From positions 10,802,675-10,866,674 of the forward strand of contig CM022674.1 in assembly GCA_012295275.1 (NCBI GenBank): DNA of 64,000 nt. Direction: 5' to 3'. Below are positions 11,828-24,719 of this stretch, in pieces. The stretch is from Chrysomallon squamiferum (lineage: Eukaryota > Mollusca > Gastropoda > Neomphalida > Peltospiridae). Positions within the stretch are counted from its first letter, which is position 1. Each line of letters starts with the position of its first letter. The notes beneath the pieces are model-generated. The model was not told the DNA's origin. It did no database searches and was given only the letters and a program-made list of their open reading frames with translations. The position numbers and the translations under genes were made by a program.

Positions 11828-13590
11828 ACCTACTGGTTATTAATTCTGGAAGTTATATAATAATATCCAGGAACGTTCTACCTTTGAGTAAATTAACAAA
11901 AATGAAAAAAAACCAAAAACAAATATGGATGTCAAAGAATCAAAATCATGGTATTTTTAAAAAAAATTGTTTATTTGTAATCATGGAGACAGAAACATAA
12001 CTGATATAGAACTATGAACTGATAAATATCAGGCTTTGTAGGGTGTTGATTCATTACAAAATGACACTCTGCAAAGCTTTGGCCACACTACAATACTATA
12101 GTTTCACACTGTAAGGGTTTAAACAGTTATAACTATATAACAATGATATATTAATGCAGGGATGATACAAATACAGTAATAATTTCACAGCAGCAGTTTA
12201 ATGAATACATGAAAAAAATTGTACATAACAGTGATATTTATCTACAGTAATATTTTTGTATGCTTTTTAAGTTCTGTACAAAGAACATACTTTAGGGAAA
12301 CCTTTCAATTATAGGAAAATAGTTGACAAAATAATGTACATAGACATTATTGTTGTTAGTTGTAAGTTATATTAAAAATAACTACATAAATTCACAAATA
12401 TTTATATTTTATTCTTTGGTAAACATTTTTAGTTTATTATTTTAGAAGAAAATAAATAATTTACTGTTTTTTTTTTTTATTCTTGTATTATCCTGATAAA
12501 AGTGTAATGAAGACGATTTATTTATTTATAATTTCTTTTTCTTCAAAAATTGTTGTGACATTTCAACGTTATTACAATCCTTATTGTAAATATTGTTATT
12601 TCTCTTGTTTAACATACAGTTTTAGAATAAAAAAAAAGGAACCTAACACAGTGACAGATGAATCGAAACAATGGCTTACTTACAACAGTGTGAATGACTC
12701 CAACCATCTGTGAGTAAAGTCGTGTTTTTAAAAATGCAGTGGTACAAGATAAAACTGTGCTGAAAACATCAGTTTTACATTTATCCCTTTTTTAATTACA
12801 AACTTTTGAACAGAAAACCGTAATTTTAAAAAAGAATTAGTATAGCTTTATTTTCAAAAACCCATCCACTGATCCCACCACAAATATCCAGTTAATAAGT
12901 TTTAGCTATGTTTTCTATGTAACTTAATTAAACTATTAACTATTAAATAGAAAACAAGAATTTTTTATGCCATTTTAAAATAATGAAAAAAAATTGAAAT
13001 GCACAAATGTATTTTATTTTTTTTTTTTTATCAAAATGTATGTTGGTTACTTTAATTTTATAAATGGCAGTGAAAATTTATTATATATTTTTGAAAATGT
13101 TAAATAGCACCTGAAATGTTCAAATTAAGCACTGCAGAATTTGTTATAAATAACCAACATAAAATAATTTTACTTCACAAAGTTTTTAATGAAAAATAAA
13201 ATTAAGTTTGTCTTGTTGCTGAACCAATAATATTAAAATAAATTAAAATATATTTGATTTCTGCTTAAATTTTCAGTTATATCTTTAAATAGATATAAAT
13301 AGTTATTAATGAAAAATATAATTTTGTTTAGATATGGAAGGCCAGGTTTTGAAAATGTCAGATAAAAAATCAAATTTTAAAACAATGTTTATTTTATTAA
13401 GCTGAAAATGGCACTGATTGAATTGTTTTTATACTGATCACATTTCAAAAATAATGTTTAAGAAATGTTAAACAAACCAGTTCTTATGGATATGTTAGGT
13501 GTCCAGTTTCAAAATAGCAAGTTGAAAAAGGTCTAATTTAAAGCAGTTTGTCGAAAAGTCTGTATTTTCAGAATGGCTGCGAGAAAGATT
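10601..13590. other. AT-rich convergent 3' region, probably mostly PHC 3' UTR
   Basis: No gene-like open frame on either strand. Contains an (ATT)n tract at 11796-11825 and many A/T homopolymers. By position most of it should be the PHC 3' UTR. Confidence 0.35.
11379..11384 (-). terminator. Candidate PHC polyadenylation signal AATAAA
   Basis: TTTATT on + reads AATAAA on -, within CTGAATAAAATTTTAG. It lies about 2.2 kb past the PHC stop, and 0.8 kb from the PLOD candidate signal, which would make the two genes tail-to-tail without overlap. Other AATAAA copies are nearer the stop, so the choice is uncertain. Confidence 0.3.
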
Positions 13591-16500
13591 TTAAACAAAC
13601 TCGTCTTTTATAGAGCTGATTTTAGCACAGATCTTGAGAGCAGGCCCAAGCTTTATGTTCATCGCAGTCATCAGGTGGTCTTCTTTGAGCAGCAGCAGAG
13701 CCTGGCCGTCGATTTCTTGAGACCGGAACTCTTCAGCGTACGATGAGCAGCCCGGCAGTGAGTTGATGAATTCATACACCTCACTCACCTGTGAGTAATA
13801 AAATGTATACTTTATAGCTTTTATATCTTATTTTCTTGTTTCTTGTTACAAATCTGCATAGTGGTATTAATATATAGTTGTTTATTTCAATAATAAATTT
13901 ATTTCTCATTGCTATATGAGTGTTTTGAACAAACAGTATATTTCTGTATAAGTTTAAGTTGTTATTTTGTTTCTATTAAAATGCTGATTAAAAATGAAAG
14001 GTCTAGACACCTTATGGAAACAATGTAAATACTAAATGTATATTCTGAAGACAAAACATTAACTATTTATAACAAAAATTGTAAGCAACAACAACAATAA
14101 TACGTTTGTACAAGTTAAAATACTCTGTTAAGTTAGAAAACTGAATGGTCACTTACTGTCCACTTGGCTGGGTCTGATGTTGCTGTTTCTGTGTTGGACA
14201 TGTCAAAGTTAGGGTGCTGGATGGGAGAGGTTGGGGAGGAGCTACTCTCCTCCTGTCCACTGTTAGAACTGCTGAATTCCTCTCCATGAGACTGTGAAAC
14301 AAAACAGTGCACACAATCAAATACAGGTTATAAGGCCAGTGATAATTTCTATCAAACATAGTAAACTTTAGATGTTTAGATGTGTATTATGTTAATGTTT
14401 AGATAAATTATATAACACACTGCTTGTACAGACTGGTAACATCTTAATTTAAATTGTAACAAATCCAATCAGTACTGAGGAATAACTGTTTTATTTGTTA
14501 GCTGTGTCTGAATTTTATTTATATATTTTTGAGGTAAAAAAAGGAGTGCACTCACTTGCTGCATGGAACCCGCCTGATCAGGCATGTTGATGTTGTAAGA
14601 CAAACGACCACCTCGCTCAGAACGCCAACCTTTACGATTCCCTACAATGTGTTTTCGTTTTCTCACAAACTTTGTCACCTTTCCAGTTAAAACTGCAAAA
14701 TAAAAAAATAAATAAATAACATTCATTTAAAACTAAATAGCTTAACAAAATTAAAAACATTTAAAACCTGTTTTAGTTCCTGAACCAGTTGAGAAACAAA
14801 AATGCAACATGTACAGAAAAAAAACACAGAAATAATTTATAAATATATTAACTACAAAGTAGAAAATAAAACTAATCTTTTTGTTAAATCACATACTGAA
14901 TTATTAAAAAAGAAAATGGTTACCTTTGTTTTCTCCTCTGAATATTGAACTTCGCTTGGAGCAGGCCACGTTGTATCGCTTGGCACACATTATAGAACAG
15001 AACCGCTTTGACCTGCGGAACTTGGACTCTCGGTCCTGGTTTCCACAGTATTCACACGTCAACATGACTGGAGCTGGAGGTGCATTACCTTAAAGTTAAT
15101 TTAACAAATAACAATCCCCAAACAACAACACTCCAATAATAAACAAATAACAATCCCCACAACAACAATCCAGTAATAAACAAATAACAATCCCCACAAC
15201 AACAATCCAATAATAAACAAATAACAATCCCCACAACAACAATCCAATAATAAACAAATAACAAACAAACAATTAATTAATTAATTAAATGAATGAATGA
15301 ATGAATAAACAAACAACAAATGAACAAAAAATAAAATAAAAACAATAAAGAACAAGTTATTAACATACTAAATAAATGGCAGGGTCAGTGCAAAATTGAC
15401 GTATTTACCAAATTCTCAAAAACTATGTTTTTACCTTTTACCATGTAATAATCTGATTTTCCTACAATATGTGCATTTATAATAGTTTTACTGATCTCAA
15501 CGTTACACCAGCAGAACTCTTTATGGCTATTCAATATTTCTGCTCTGGGAGAATTACACCACTAACTGTAAAAGATGCTTTTTCAAATTTTTGCAACGTC
15601 AAACAACTGAATCAGTAAATGAAAACCCACTGCCTGCTTAAAATGATAACAAAAAAAAAAGTCTGCTTCTTTTACTAAGTCATTGTAAACTATCATTTGG
15701 AAATATAATTATTATTTTGTTTAATTAAAAGAGGTTTCTCACTTATGTTTATTACATTCAGCAAGTTATAAAAACAGATTTTACACTACATGTTGACACT
15801 ACAACAAAAGCTGTTTTCTTCGTTTCTTTTAATGGACTGAACAGTTAAAAACAAACCTTCAGGTTCCAGTACTGGGGGTGGGGGGTCCATAGAGAGATCT
15901 GGCATATCTTCATCCGACTCTCTGTCTGTCCGGCTGGGTTTTGGAGGCACGTATTCTGTCAGCAGTGACGATCTCTGAACCTGACAACAAAACAAGGAAT
16001 TTCTTACTGGATATCTTGAAAGAGGTTTATTCACACAGAAAATCTTGTTTCATAATTAACACAGTGAGACAGTTTTCATTCTGAAGTACTGGTAACTATT
16101 CATTCATTTGTTCAAATGACTTTAAAGATTTATAATTTCATTATTTAAATAAATGGAAAATCTTATAAAAATCTGAACATGATTCAAAATAAATATTAAT
16201 GAAAAATAAATAAACAATAATAATAATCATAATAAATTAATTAATTAAAATAATAAATAATTAATAAATTAAAATAAATAAAATACTGACTGGGAACGGT
16301 TCTGGTCCCTCCTGGATAACAAAGCCTTCAATGATATGAGTCAAAATATGTGGCTTAACAATCGCCCTCTGTTTCTCCACCACAGGAGTCTGCTCTGGCA
16401 GGAGAACAGGCTTGCTAGGCACTGGCTCCTCCATTGGCTCCTCCTTTCTGGTCTCTTTACTACTCTTCACCTCACTCTCAGCACCAGATTCCTTCGTTTC

Positions 16501-19500
16501 TTGGGAAGAACTGGTCTCCATGGCAACATCCAATGATTTACTGGTTTCTGTCTCTGTGACATCCGAGTTTGACTTGGCTGTTTCTGTCTCAGAATCCGAT
16601 TGGTTCTTGGCGGCGGGTGGAGTGGCATTTGATTGGCTGACAGGAGGGAGTATTTTGACAGGAGTTGGACTCTGTTTCTGGACTGGGTGAGTGGTGGCAG
16701 TGGGCACAGTTGTTGTGGTTTTTGACGAAGACTTGGATCGGCTCTTCTGTTTAGGAATCACTTGTGGTATGTTCAGCTTGGTTGTCTGACCCAGCTTGGT
16801 TGGATGAACTTTGGCTGAGGATTTTGAAGGCAGCAGTGTTTTTCCTGATGGTGTTTTGGAGCCACTGTTTTTCACCTGGGAGTTATGTGGAAGTTCTATT
16901 TTGTTTGGCTTCATCCCAGCCACAGCTTGCATGTATGGCAGCTGATTCTGAAAAACAATTAAAAAAAAAAATTATAATATTTAACTAAATCTAAAAATAT
17001 CTGTATTCTGATTACTGCACTAATTATTTAACTAAATCTAACAACAAACTAAAACATGTCTATGTCCTGAAGATGTTTAATATAAGACTTCAGTTCTTCT
17101 TCTTTGTTTCTCTTGATTTTTAAAATGATTATCCCAATCCAGTCTTCTTCCATTTGACAGATTACTATCACAAATGTGTTTATAGTTAGTTTATTCCTAT
17201 TTGGCCACAATAAAAAAAAAAACTGTGATACAAACAGTACTGTTACAAGTATATTTAATGACACTACTCTTACTAAACCCTCAGTGTAGATTGTCAGTGA
17301 TATACTCCTTACATACACATTAACATTTTAACATATTTCTAATAAACCTGTCATCTTCACATCCATGTGGATTTTATATATTTTTGTTATATTACTCTGT
17401 GTGCATATGAAAACTGATAAAACTGTCTGTTTTAAAATGTGATATATATTCAAACTGCCAACATGCTGCTGTTCTCATTTCAGATCATACTGTACTCGTT
17501 GTCATGGGAACAGTGTTTAGTGTTATCACTAAATGAAAATATCTTGCTTATTTTGTCACAACTGAGCATATTGTTTGTTTTCTTTCTGGCGTGAAATTGC
17601 CCCAGTGTCAGTATTAGTAACTAACATTCACACATGTTCATATATACAGATATACTCATAAACACACGTGCGCATGCTCACACATAACATATAAACACAA
17701 ACACACACACATACACACACACTCTACCACTAACAAAACACACACATGTAGTCATATATATACGAATAAATATGTAACTGCCAATAATTTAAATACAACA
17801 ACCATAAAATCAGAAAGGGGACATCACAACAAGATACTAAAGGTAAAAACCCACTAAAAAAAATAAATAATAATAATAATAATAATAATAATAGTAATAA
17901 TAGATTCTATAAAACTAGGGTACTAAAAAAACCCAATATAAAATACAAATATAACAATATTTCCCATTAACAAAACATAAAATATCTAAATAAGAAAATT
18001 TCTTAACAATAAAATTTATTTACAAAATCTTTATTTTTAATTTAAATTTTCTTAATTTGTATAACATTAATAATGTTATTGTTAGAAAAAAAAAAAATAT
18101 ATATATATATTGAATTTTTTTTGCAATAATAACAATACTGAAAATACAACAATAATATGAATTGTTCATTAAAGAAAACCTAATTTTAAATCTAAAACAA
18201 AAAACAAAAAAACAAAAACAAAAACTGAAAGATAAAGAAATGAAAGGATGTACAAAAATTGGTTTGTCACAACAGATTATAAAGTAAATTCCCCCAAAAC
18301 ACAGAGAGCACCACAGCTCAACAGAGAGAGATAGAGACTTACGACAGAACTTTCATTCATTCCTGGATATTGCTGCAGGAACTGTAGATTAGAAGGAACA
18401 ATGTATTGGGTTTTATATAAAAAAAAAAAAAATTTAAATGTTAGAGATCATTACTTAGTGAAAATACAATATCTATGAATATGTATGGAGGTATGTGAGT
18501 TATTATATATACATATAAATAAATAAATGATGTCAGATCCCACTTAAATAAAGATTATGTATGTCAAGAATAGTTAATGTCTGTACATAAACAATTTTAA
18601 TTTAAAAAAAAGAAACTGCTTAGATGATAAATGATAAATCTTTGGATATATAAAAAGCCTTCCTAGCTACTGAAGTTTAAATATACTCACCTGCATATTA
18701 GCCATCATTCCCTGAGGTTGTATGGGACCAGCAGTGCGAATGTACAGAGACTGGCCTGCCATGATTGCGGGTGACTGGCCATGGCCTGTAAGCAGGGGCT
18801 GATGAGCAGCCAATGGGATTCCTTGTTGCAAATTAGCCATAGCCTGTAGAACAGCCTGGTTTGTTAACAGTGGTGTTGATTGGATGATCTGCCCTGTGTT
18901 GGTGACAAGCTGCGGCTGACTGAAGCGAAGAGGTGCCTGTGTGGTGATGAGCTGTGGCTGACCTTGAACTTGACCCTTTGACTGTTGTAATAATAACAGA
19001 AAAACTATCATTAACAAATATTCTGACAATTATATAACATATATATATATATATATATAAAATAATGTGAGGTACTAAATAAAAATGAAAAGCATTGTTT
19101 TAATTGTTTTTTGTTTTTTTTCAGATGCAGTTTTTTGAATATGCGTCATCTGTAAATCTAATTAATTACCTGGGCAACGAGAGCTTGATTAGCAGCATTC
19201 TGACCAAAAACAGCACCTAAAAGATAATTGTAATTTTTACTATAATATCAAATTACATTTAAACAATTCATTTTCTTAAATGTGTTGAAAAAAAAGGTAA
19301 CAACATTTTTCTTCTGTTCTTTTCAATAACAATGTTCATTAGATCATTTAAAATTTTAAACAACACCATTACCATTGTATTGAAAAAGTATTAAAATAAT
19401 AGTTTAAAAAAAGGCTGAATTCCCAATATACAAATATCAACAAAATAGAATTAAAAAATCACCAGTCTTACCAAGCTGTCCAAGCACTAATGGCTGAGCC

Positions 19501-21079
19501 TGTTGTGACATCACAGCAGGTTTGCCACCAATCATTGGAGTTGCTTGCCCTTGTTGTATCTGATTTTGTTTTCCACTGTTTTGTTTGCTGTTGGAGTTTG
19601 TTGATCCTTGGCTTGAATGAGATGATGTTGTTACACAGCCTTGTTGCTGCTGCTGTTGTTGCTGCTGCTAAAGGTTATAAATGTTCTCTTTGATAATCGT
19701 TATTTAAAGGCCATTAAGCATTTTGTATATTTATGTAAGTAACAATCACACACGCACACAACATATATAGTGTCCCACACCTAAAATACACTTTCTAAAT
19801 GTGAACAATTTTATGTTAAATATTTTTGGACTCTTGAATATTATATATGTATAATTTTGTTTAATGTCATAACAATTCTTAAACATTTGAAAACACAACT
19901 TGGGCAGCTTACTCCAAACTTTGATGTCACTATTTTATATAACAAATCAGTAATCTGTCACAAAGCTAAGTTTTGTATTTAAAGCTATTATCATTTTAAA
20001 TAAGTTCATGTCACTACCTGTGACATCATACTGGGTGACATTAGACCAGGACTTGTAGGACTTACTGAGGGTGGTCTCCCTTGCATCATGGCTGTCATGT
20101 TCAGCTGCTGTTGGGCCATGGCAGCTAAATAGTTAAAATAAATAGAGACGCTGTACTTGTGCTTTTATTAGCAACGAACAACAACTACATTATATATATA
20201 TATAAAACGTGAATCTATGATAGAACAGTTTATTTTAAAATCAAAATAATATAGAGTTTAAGATTAAATCATTATAAATCAGCATTTTTAATTGTAAATA
20301 ATAAAATAATTAAATGTTAAAAAATGTTTTAGTATCATTTTGTACCAGTGGTTTATCATGACATTCTTTTAAAAAGAAGGTAGAATTCTTCAAATCATAC
20401 AAAATAAATATGAGTAAAAATGAGTTTTGCTAAACATAATTGCACTATAAGCATATTTTGAAATGTTTTGTTTCAAAGACTGTAATATTAATGATATTTT
20501 TTTGTTTTTTAATCCATGATATTTTTTTAATGTAGAATTTCTAACAATGTTATTGAATTAATGATATCATGATAATAAAGAAAAATAATTTGGATGCCTA
20601 CTAAATAAATCTAATTAGGTTATTTATATATGTTACCATATATTCATGCATAAAGATTTTCAGTATCACAAGTTTGGTAATAATTAACATAAAATGTTAT
20701 TACTACTTCACATGAAATGTATGACTACTTTATATAAAAATATGCTACTTAACACAAAATGTATTTACTACTTAACATAAAAATAATAATACTTCACATA
20801 AAATATATTACTCTTTCATATAAATGCATTATTATTTCACATAAAATGCATTCCTACTTAACACAAACTGTTCTTACCGACTGCAGCATTCTGAAGCATG
20901 AGTTGTTGATTGTAAGGAAACTGAGTTAAATATGGCGGACCATGCATTGTCTGAGGTATTACTTGAACTTGGGGCAATGGTCCTGGAGATCGTATTGTTG
21001 TTGCCATGGAGGCAATAGGTGTGGATGCAGTTGTGGCAGCAATGCTGCTAGGCGTAGAACTGGTTCTCTGTTCAGACAT
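13591..21079 (-). CDS. PHC: Polyhomeotic-like Polycomb protein, complete, 12 coding exons
   Basis: Core subunit of canonical Polycomb repressive complex 1; its SAM polymers help compact silenced chromatin. Exons in transcription order: 20878-21079, 20018-20124, 19472-19667, 19170-19216, 18691-18981, 18343-18381, 16291-16947, 15857-15980, 14924-15088, 14556-14692, 14157-14291, 13591-13788. All borders are AG/GT, and lengths sum to 2298 nt, i.e. 765 codons plus stop. Start is MSEQRTSSTPSS. Domains in order: Q/S/T-rich low-complexity N-terminus with a Q8 run at residues 104-111; basic, Lys/Ser/Thr-rich middle; homology domain 1 around 490-525 (ILTHIIEGFVIQEGPEPFPV); FCS zinc finger with C566, C569, C585, C589 (CEYCG...RFCSIMC); a basic KFVRKRKH segment; C-terminal SAM about 698-763 (SEVYEFINSLPGC). 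The order HD1-FCS-SAM is diagnostic. Two exons are very short (39 and 47 nt). Which vertebrate PHC is closest is not resolvable and probably meaningless for an invertebrate single copy. Confidence 0.96.
15105..15275 (+). repeat. ~42-bp tandem repeat in PHC intron
   Basis: About four units of AACAAATAACAATCCCCACA followed by ACAACAATCCAATAATA. The array abuts the acceptor of the PHC zinc-finger exon at 15088; the polypyrimidine tract of that acceptor is weak. Confidence 0.75.
16948..18342 (-). other. Longest PHC coding intron; no gene inside
   Basis: AT-rich with CA-rich stretches (17650-17750), an (AAT)n tract at 17868-17893 and A runs. Nothing coding recognised. Confidence 0.5.
19640..19667 (-). 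repeat. Coding CAG/CAA run encoding Q8 in PHC
   Basis: Mixed CAG/CAA codons start directly after a splice acceptor (CCTTTAG/CAGCAGCAA), giving eight Gln. Because CAG repeats are themselves AG acceptors, alternative 3' splice use in 3-nt steps (NAGNAG type) is possible. Confidence 0.85.
20690..20870 (-). repeat. Degenerate ~26-bp tandem repeat in PHC intron
   Basis: Units like TACTACTTCACATAAAATGT repeat about seven times with variation, ending a few bases from the donor of the first coding PHC exon (GTAAGA at 20872-20877). Confidence 0.6.
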
Positions 21080-21645
21080 TTTTGTTGTTCTACTGAAATC
21101 TGAAACTGAATTACCAATATTCTTGTTTGTACTTCTTTCAGTGTCAAATGTAAATTAATTTCTTTATAAATGTATTTACAAACACTCTTCCATTATTATA
21201 TTAAATTATATAAATAAAATGTAATTTCATGTTTTACCCAAAAATATATAAATTTTGTTATCAGTTGACAATTCTTTCACTAGATAAAACAAAATGTATA
21301 TTGAATGGTAATACAGCTGTAAGATCAGAACTGAGATTATTTCAATGGTATGGAACAAACAACACTATTTCAATCTGCAATTTCAAGCTGAACTTTAAAT
21401 ATACATATTATATTGTCATAACGTACTAATTTCAAAACATTGAAACGCCAAGAGTTACTTCCCTTGCTTTCATTAAACCAATTTCATATTTTCATTTATT
21501 CGTTTGAAAAACATCTAGAATGTGAATACTACAAGCAACTGATGCAGCATTTGTTAAACAGTCACAAACACTAATATTACAAAGCAACGAATTACTTGAA
21601 AATATATAGTGAAATATACGAAATCAGTCCGTAGCTCATACTTAC

Positions 21646-21700
21646 AACAAATAAAATATCTTTACTTTGTTACCAGTCGGCCATTTTGCCTTGCCTTAAT
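21646..21700 (-). other. PHC: PHC non-coding first exon (approximate 5' end)
   Basis: On the - strand GGCAAAATGGCCGACTGGTAA is followed by a donor TTGTT/GTAAGT (exon end 21646). An acceptor TTTCAG near 21093 then leads to the exon carrying the MSEQ start at 21079. ATGGCCGAC in CAAAATGGC resembles the YY1 initiator-type element. The ATG opens a 4-codon uORF (MADW, stop). The start is not mapped; the coordinate is a guess within tens of bases. Confidence 0.6.
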
Positions 21701-21781
21701 GGTGACGTCACAAGCACTAGCCAGAACATTGTGGAGTTTCTCATCAGAGATTGGTTACAGTTTGACTAAGGGGCGTGACAC
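21677..21781 (-). promoter_or_regulatory. PHC promoter: GC box, CCAAT, CRE, YY1-like element
   Basis: Reading toward the gene: CACGCCCC (21771-21778), CCAAT (21750-21754), a perfect palindromic CRE TGACGTCA (21703-21710), then CAAAATGGCCGAC (21679-21691) at the expected initiation zone. The composition is visibly more GC-rich than the flanks. Site functions are from known motif families; binding is inferred. Confidence 0.65.
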
Positions 21782-22144
21782 ATAACGAAATGATCAAAAC
21801 TGTTTTCTTTCGTCTTTTGTCCTTGTTGTTTTTCTTTTCTTTTCATCCAACGACTCTTTCACTTTCATTATATTAACAAAATTTGTGCATATTTGCGCAT
21901 ATCTAAAAAACCTAATTTTTAAAAAATGTGTGCGAATATATGCGCATCTATAAGCATTTTAAAAATTAATTAGACTATTTTAGAAATGTTGCAATTAGTA
22001 GTTACTTATATAAATTCAAATTTCTAAAAAAAAATAATTAATAAGCAAATTAATTAGTAAACAAATTATAAATAATAAATTTGTATAAATAAATAAATAA
22101 ATTTAAAAAGTAATAAATAAGTAAAAAGTAAAAAAAAAAACAAG

Positions 22145-22145
22145 A

Positions 22146-22176
<31 letters not shown>

Positions 22177-22250
22177 CCAAAATAATTAGGTGTATTTGAA
22201 ATAAATGAATAAATCAAATACTTTTAAACAGCACAATAATAATAATAATG

Positions 22251-22303
<53 letters not shown>

Positions 22304-22377
22304 GAATATTTTTCAGGTAGTAATTTCTTAATGATCTTTTTATTGTTACTTTTTTTTTAGTTTCCATTAATAAATAG

Positions 22378-22435
<58 letters not shown>
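22145..22435 (+). repeat. Microsatellite cluster: poly-A, (AAT)n, (AC)n
   Basis: Poly-A at 22146-22173, (AAT)n at 22234-22303 and pure (AC)n at 22381-22435. Lies upstream of the PHC promoter. Confidence 0.95.
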
Positions 22436-22437
<2 letters not shown>

Positions 22438-22725
22438 TGGAGGACCAAATATTCTAGAAAGCCTGAGTCATCAGAATTTATCATTATTATTATTTTAAAA
22501 TTAATTGTGATCATTTAATATAAGAAAGAAACTGCAGCCAAAATGTAACTGTGGATGAATACTTTATTTGAAGTCTGAGAAGTGTGGAAAATCAGTTTGG
22601 ACAATGAGTCAGTAATAAGTACGTTTTAACAAGTGTTTGTAGTGCTTGCAGTTCGTATTAAACGTTTTTTTTTTTTTTATATTATTTAATTTGTTCAACT
22701 GAATTAAGCAGATTTGTTTGATTTG

Positions 22726-24715
22726 TATTTCTAGTCTGTATCACTGTACACCACGTAACTGAAGAGTTTGATAAACTATATTTCTACTTTGTATCATTGT
22801 ACATCACGTAATTGCAGAATTTGATAAACTGTTTTTCTACTTTGTATTGCTGTACGTTACGTAATTGTAGTTTGATAAACAGTTTGTATTTCTACATTAC
22901 TGTACACCACATAATTGTAGTTTGATAAACTGTATTTTTAGTTTGTATCACGTAATTTTAGAGTTTGATAAAATGTTCGCATTTCTACTTTGTATTACTG
23001 TATATCACGTAACTGAAGAGTTTGATAAATTATTTTTGTTTCTAGTTTGTAACACTGTACATCACGTAATCGAAGTGTTTGATAAACTGTTTGTGTTTAT
23101 ACTTTGTATCACTGTACATCATGTAATTGTAGAGTTAGTTAATCTGTTTGTAATTCTTGTTTGTATCCCTGTACATCGTGTAATTAAAGAGTTTGATAAA
23201 TTATTTTTGTTTCTAGTTTGTAACACTGTACATCACGTAATCGAAGTGTTTGATAAACTGTTTGTGTTTATACTTTGTATCACTGTACATCATGTAATTG
23301 TAGAGTTAGTTAATCTGTTTGTAATTCTTGTTTGTATCCCTGTACATCGTGTAATTAAAGAGTTTGATAAATTATTTTTGTTTCTAGTTTGTAACACTGT
23401 ACATCACGTAATCGAAGTGTTTGATAAACTGTTTGTGTTTATACTTTGTATCACTGTACATCATGTAATTGTAGAGTTAGTTAATCTGTTTGTAATTTTT
23501 GTTTGTATCCCTGTACATCGTGTAATTAAAGAGTTTGATAAATTATTTTTGTTTCTAGTTTGTAACACTGTACATCACGTAATCGAAGTGTTTGATAAAC
23601 TGTTTGTGTTTATACTTTGTATCACTGTACATCATGTAATTGTAGAGTTAGTTAATCTGTTTGTAATTCTTGTTTGTATCCCTGTACATCGTGTAATTAA
23701 AGAGTTTGATAAATTATTTTTGTTTCTAGTTTGTAACACTGTACATCACGTAATCGAAGTGTTTGATAAACTGTTTGTGTTTATACTTTGTATCACTGTA
23801 CATCATGTAATTGTAGAGTTAGTTAATCTGTTTGTAATTCTTGTTTGTATCCCTGTACATCGTGTAATTAAAGAGTTTGATAAATTATTTTTGTTTCTAG
23901 TTTGTAACACTGTACATCACGTAATCGAAGTGTTTGATAAACTGTTTGTGTTTATACTTTGTATCACTGTACATCATGTAATTGTAGAGTTAGTTAATCT
24001 GTTTGTAATTCTTGTTTGTATCCCTGTACATCGTGTAATTAAAGAGTTTGATAAATTATTTTTGTTTCTAGTTTGTAACACTGTACATCACGTAATCGAA
24101 GTGTTTGATAAACTGTTTGTGTTTATACTTTGTATCACTGTACATCATGTAATTGTAGAGTTAGTTAATCTGTTTGTAATTCTTGTTTGTATCCCTGTAC
24201 ATCGTGTAATTAAAGAGTTTGATAAATTATGTTTCTACTTTGTATTACTGTACGTCACGTCATTGTAGTTTAATAAACATTATTTTCAGTTTGTAACATT
24301 GTACATCACGTAATGTTAGAGTTTGATAAAATGTTTGTTTTTCTACATGTCACGTAATTGTAGAGTTTGATAAACTGTTTGCATTTCTACATTACATCAC
24401 TGTACACCATGTAACTGTAGTTTGATAAACTGTTTGTATTTCTACATTACATCACTGTACATCACGTAACTGCACAATTTGTATTTCTATATCACTGTAC
24501 ACCATGTAATTGTAGTTTGATAAACTGTTTGTATTGTTAGTTTGTATCCTGTACATCACGTAATTTTTGAGCTTTTAAAAATGTTTGTGTTTCTAATTTG
24601 TATTACTGTAGGTCACGTAATTGTAGAGTTTGATAAACTGTTTGTATTTCTAGTTTGTATCATTGTACATCACATGTCTGAAGAGTTTGATCAATTATTT
24701 GTATTTTACACAATG
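22726..24715 (+). repeat. 57-bp monomer satellite with 171-bp higher-order repeat
   Basis: Monomer consensus contains CACTGTACATCACGTAATTG and GAGTTTGATAAACTGTTTGT, about 34 copies. From 23040 to 24236 the monomers are organised into seven successive 171-bp units (starts 23040, 23211, 23382, 23553, 23724, 23895, 24066), each made of three distinguishable monomers and almost identical between units. I noticed one base difference, C to T in the third unit. Flanking monomers are diverged and lack the 171-bp order. Because 57 is 19 codons, one frame (22922-24268) stays open for 448 codons with a 19-residue repeat (VHHVIVELVNLFVILVCIP and two relatives). No splice or codon evidence supports translation, so I treat the frame as a by-product. 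Confidence 0.95.
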
Positions 24716-24719
24716 CAAA

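Noticed and set aside
14153-14359. - strand frame starting MFDRNYHWPY
   Set aside because: Wrong frame of the PHC exon 14157-14291; the correct frame reads SHGEEFSSSNSGQEE and joins the SAM exon in phase.
16336-16988. + strand open frames over the large PHC exon
   Set aside because: Antisense shadows; the - strand frame has HD1 homology and correct splice borders.
22922-24268. 448-codon open frame as a gene
   Set aside because: It lies entirely in the 57-bp satellite. Openness follows from the 3n period, and there is no splice signal, start context or non-repeat sequence.
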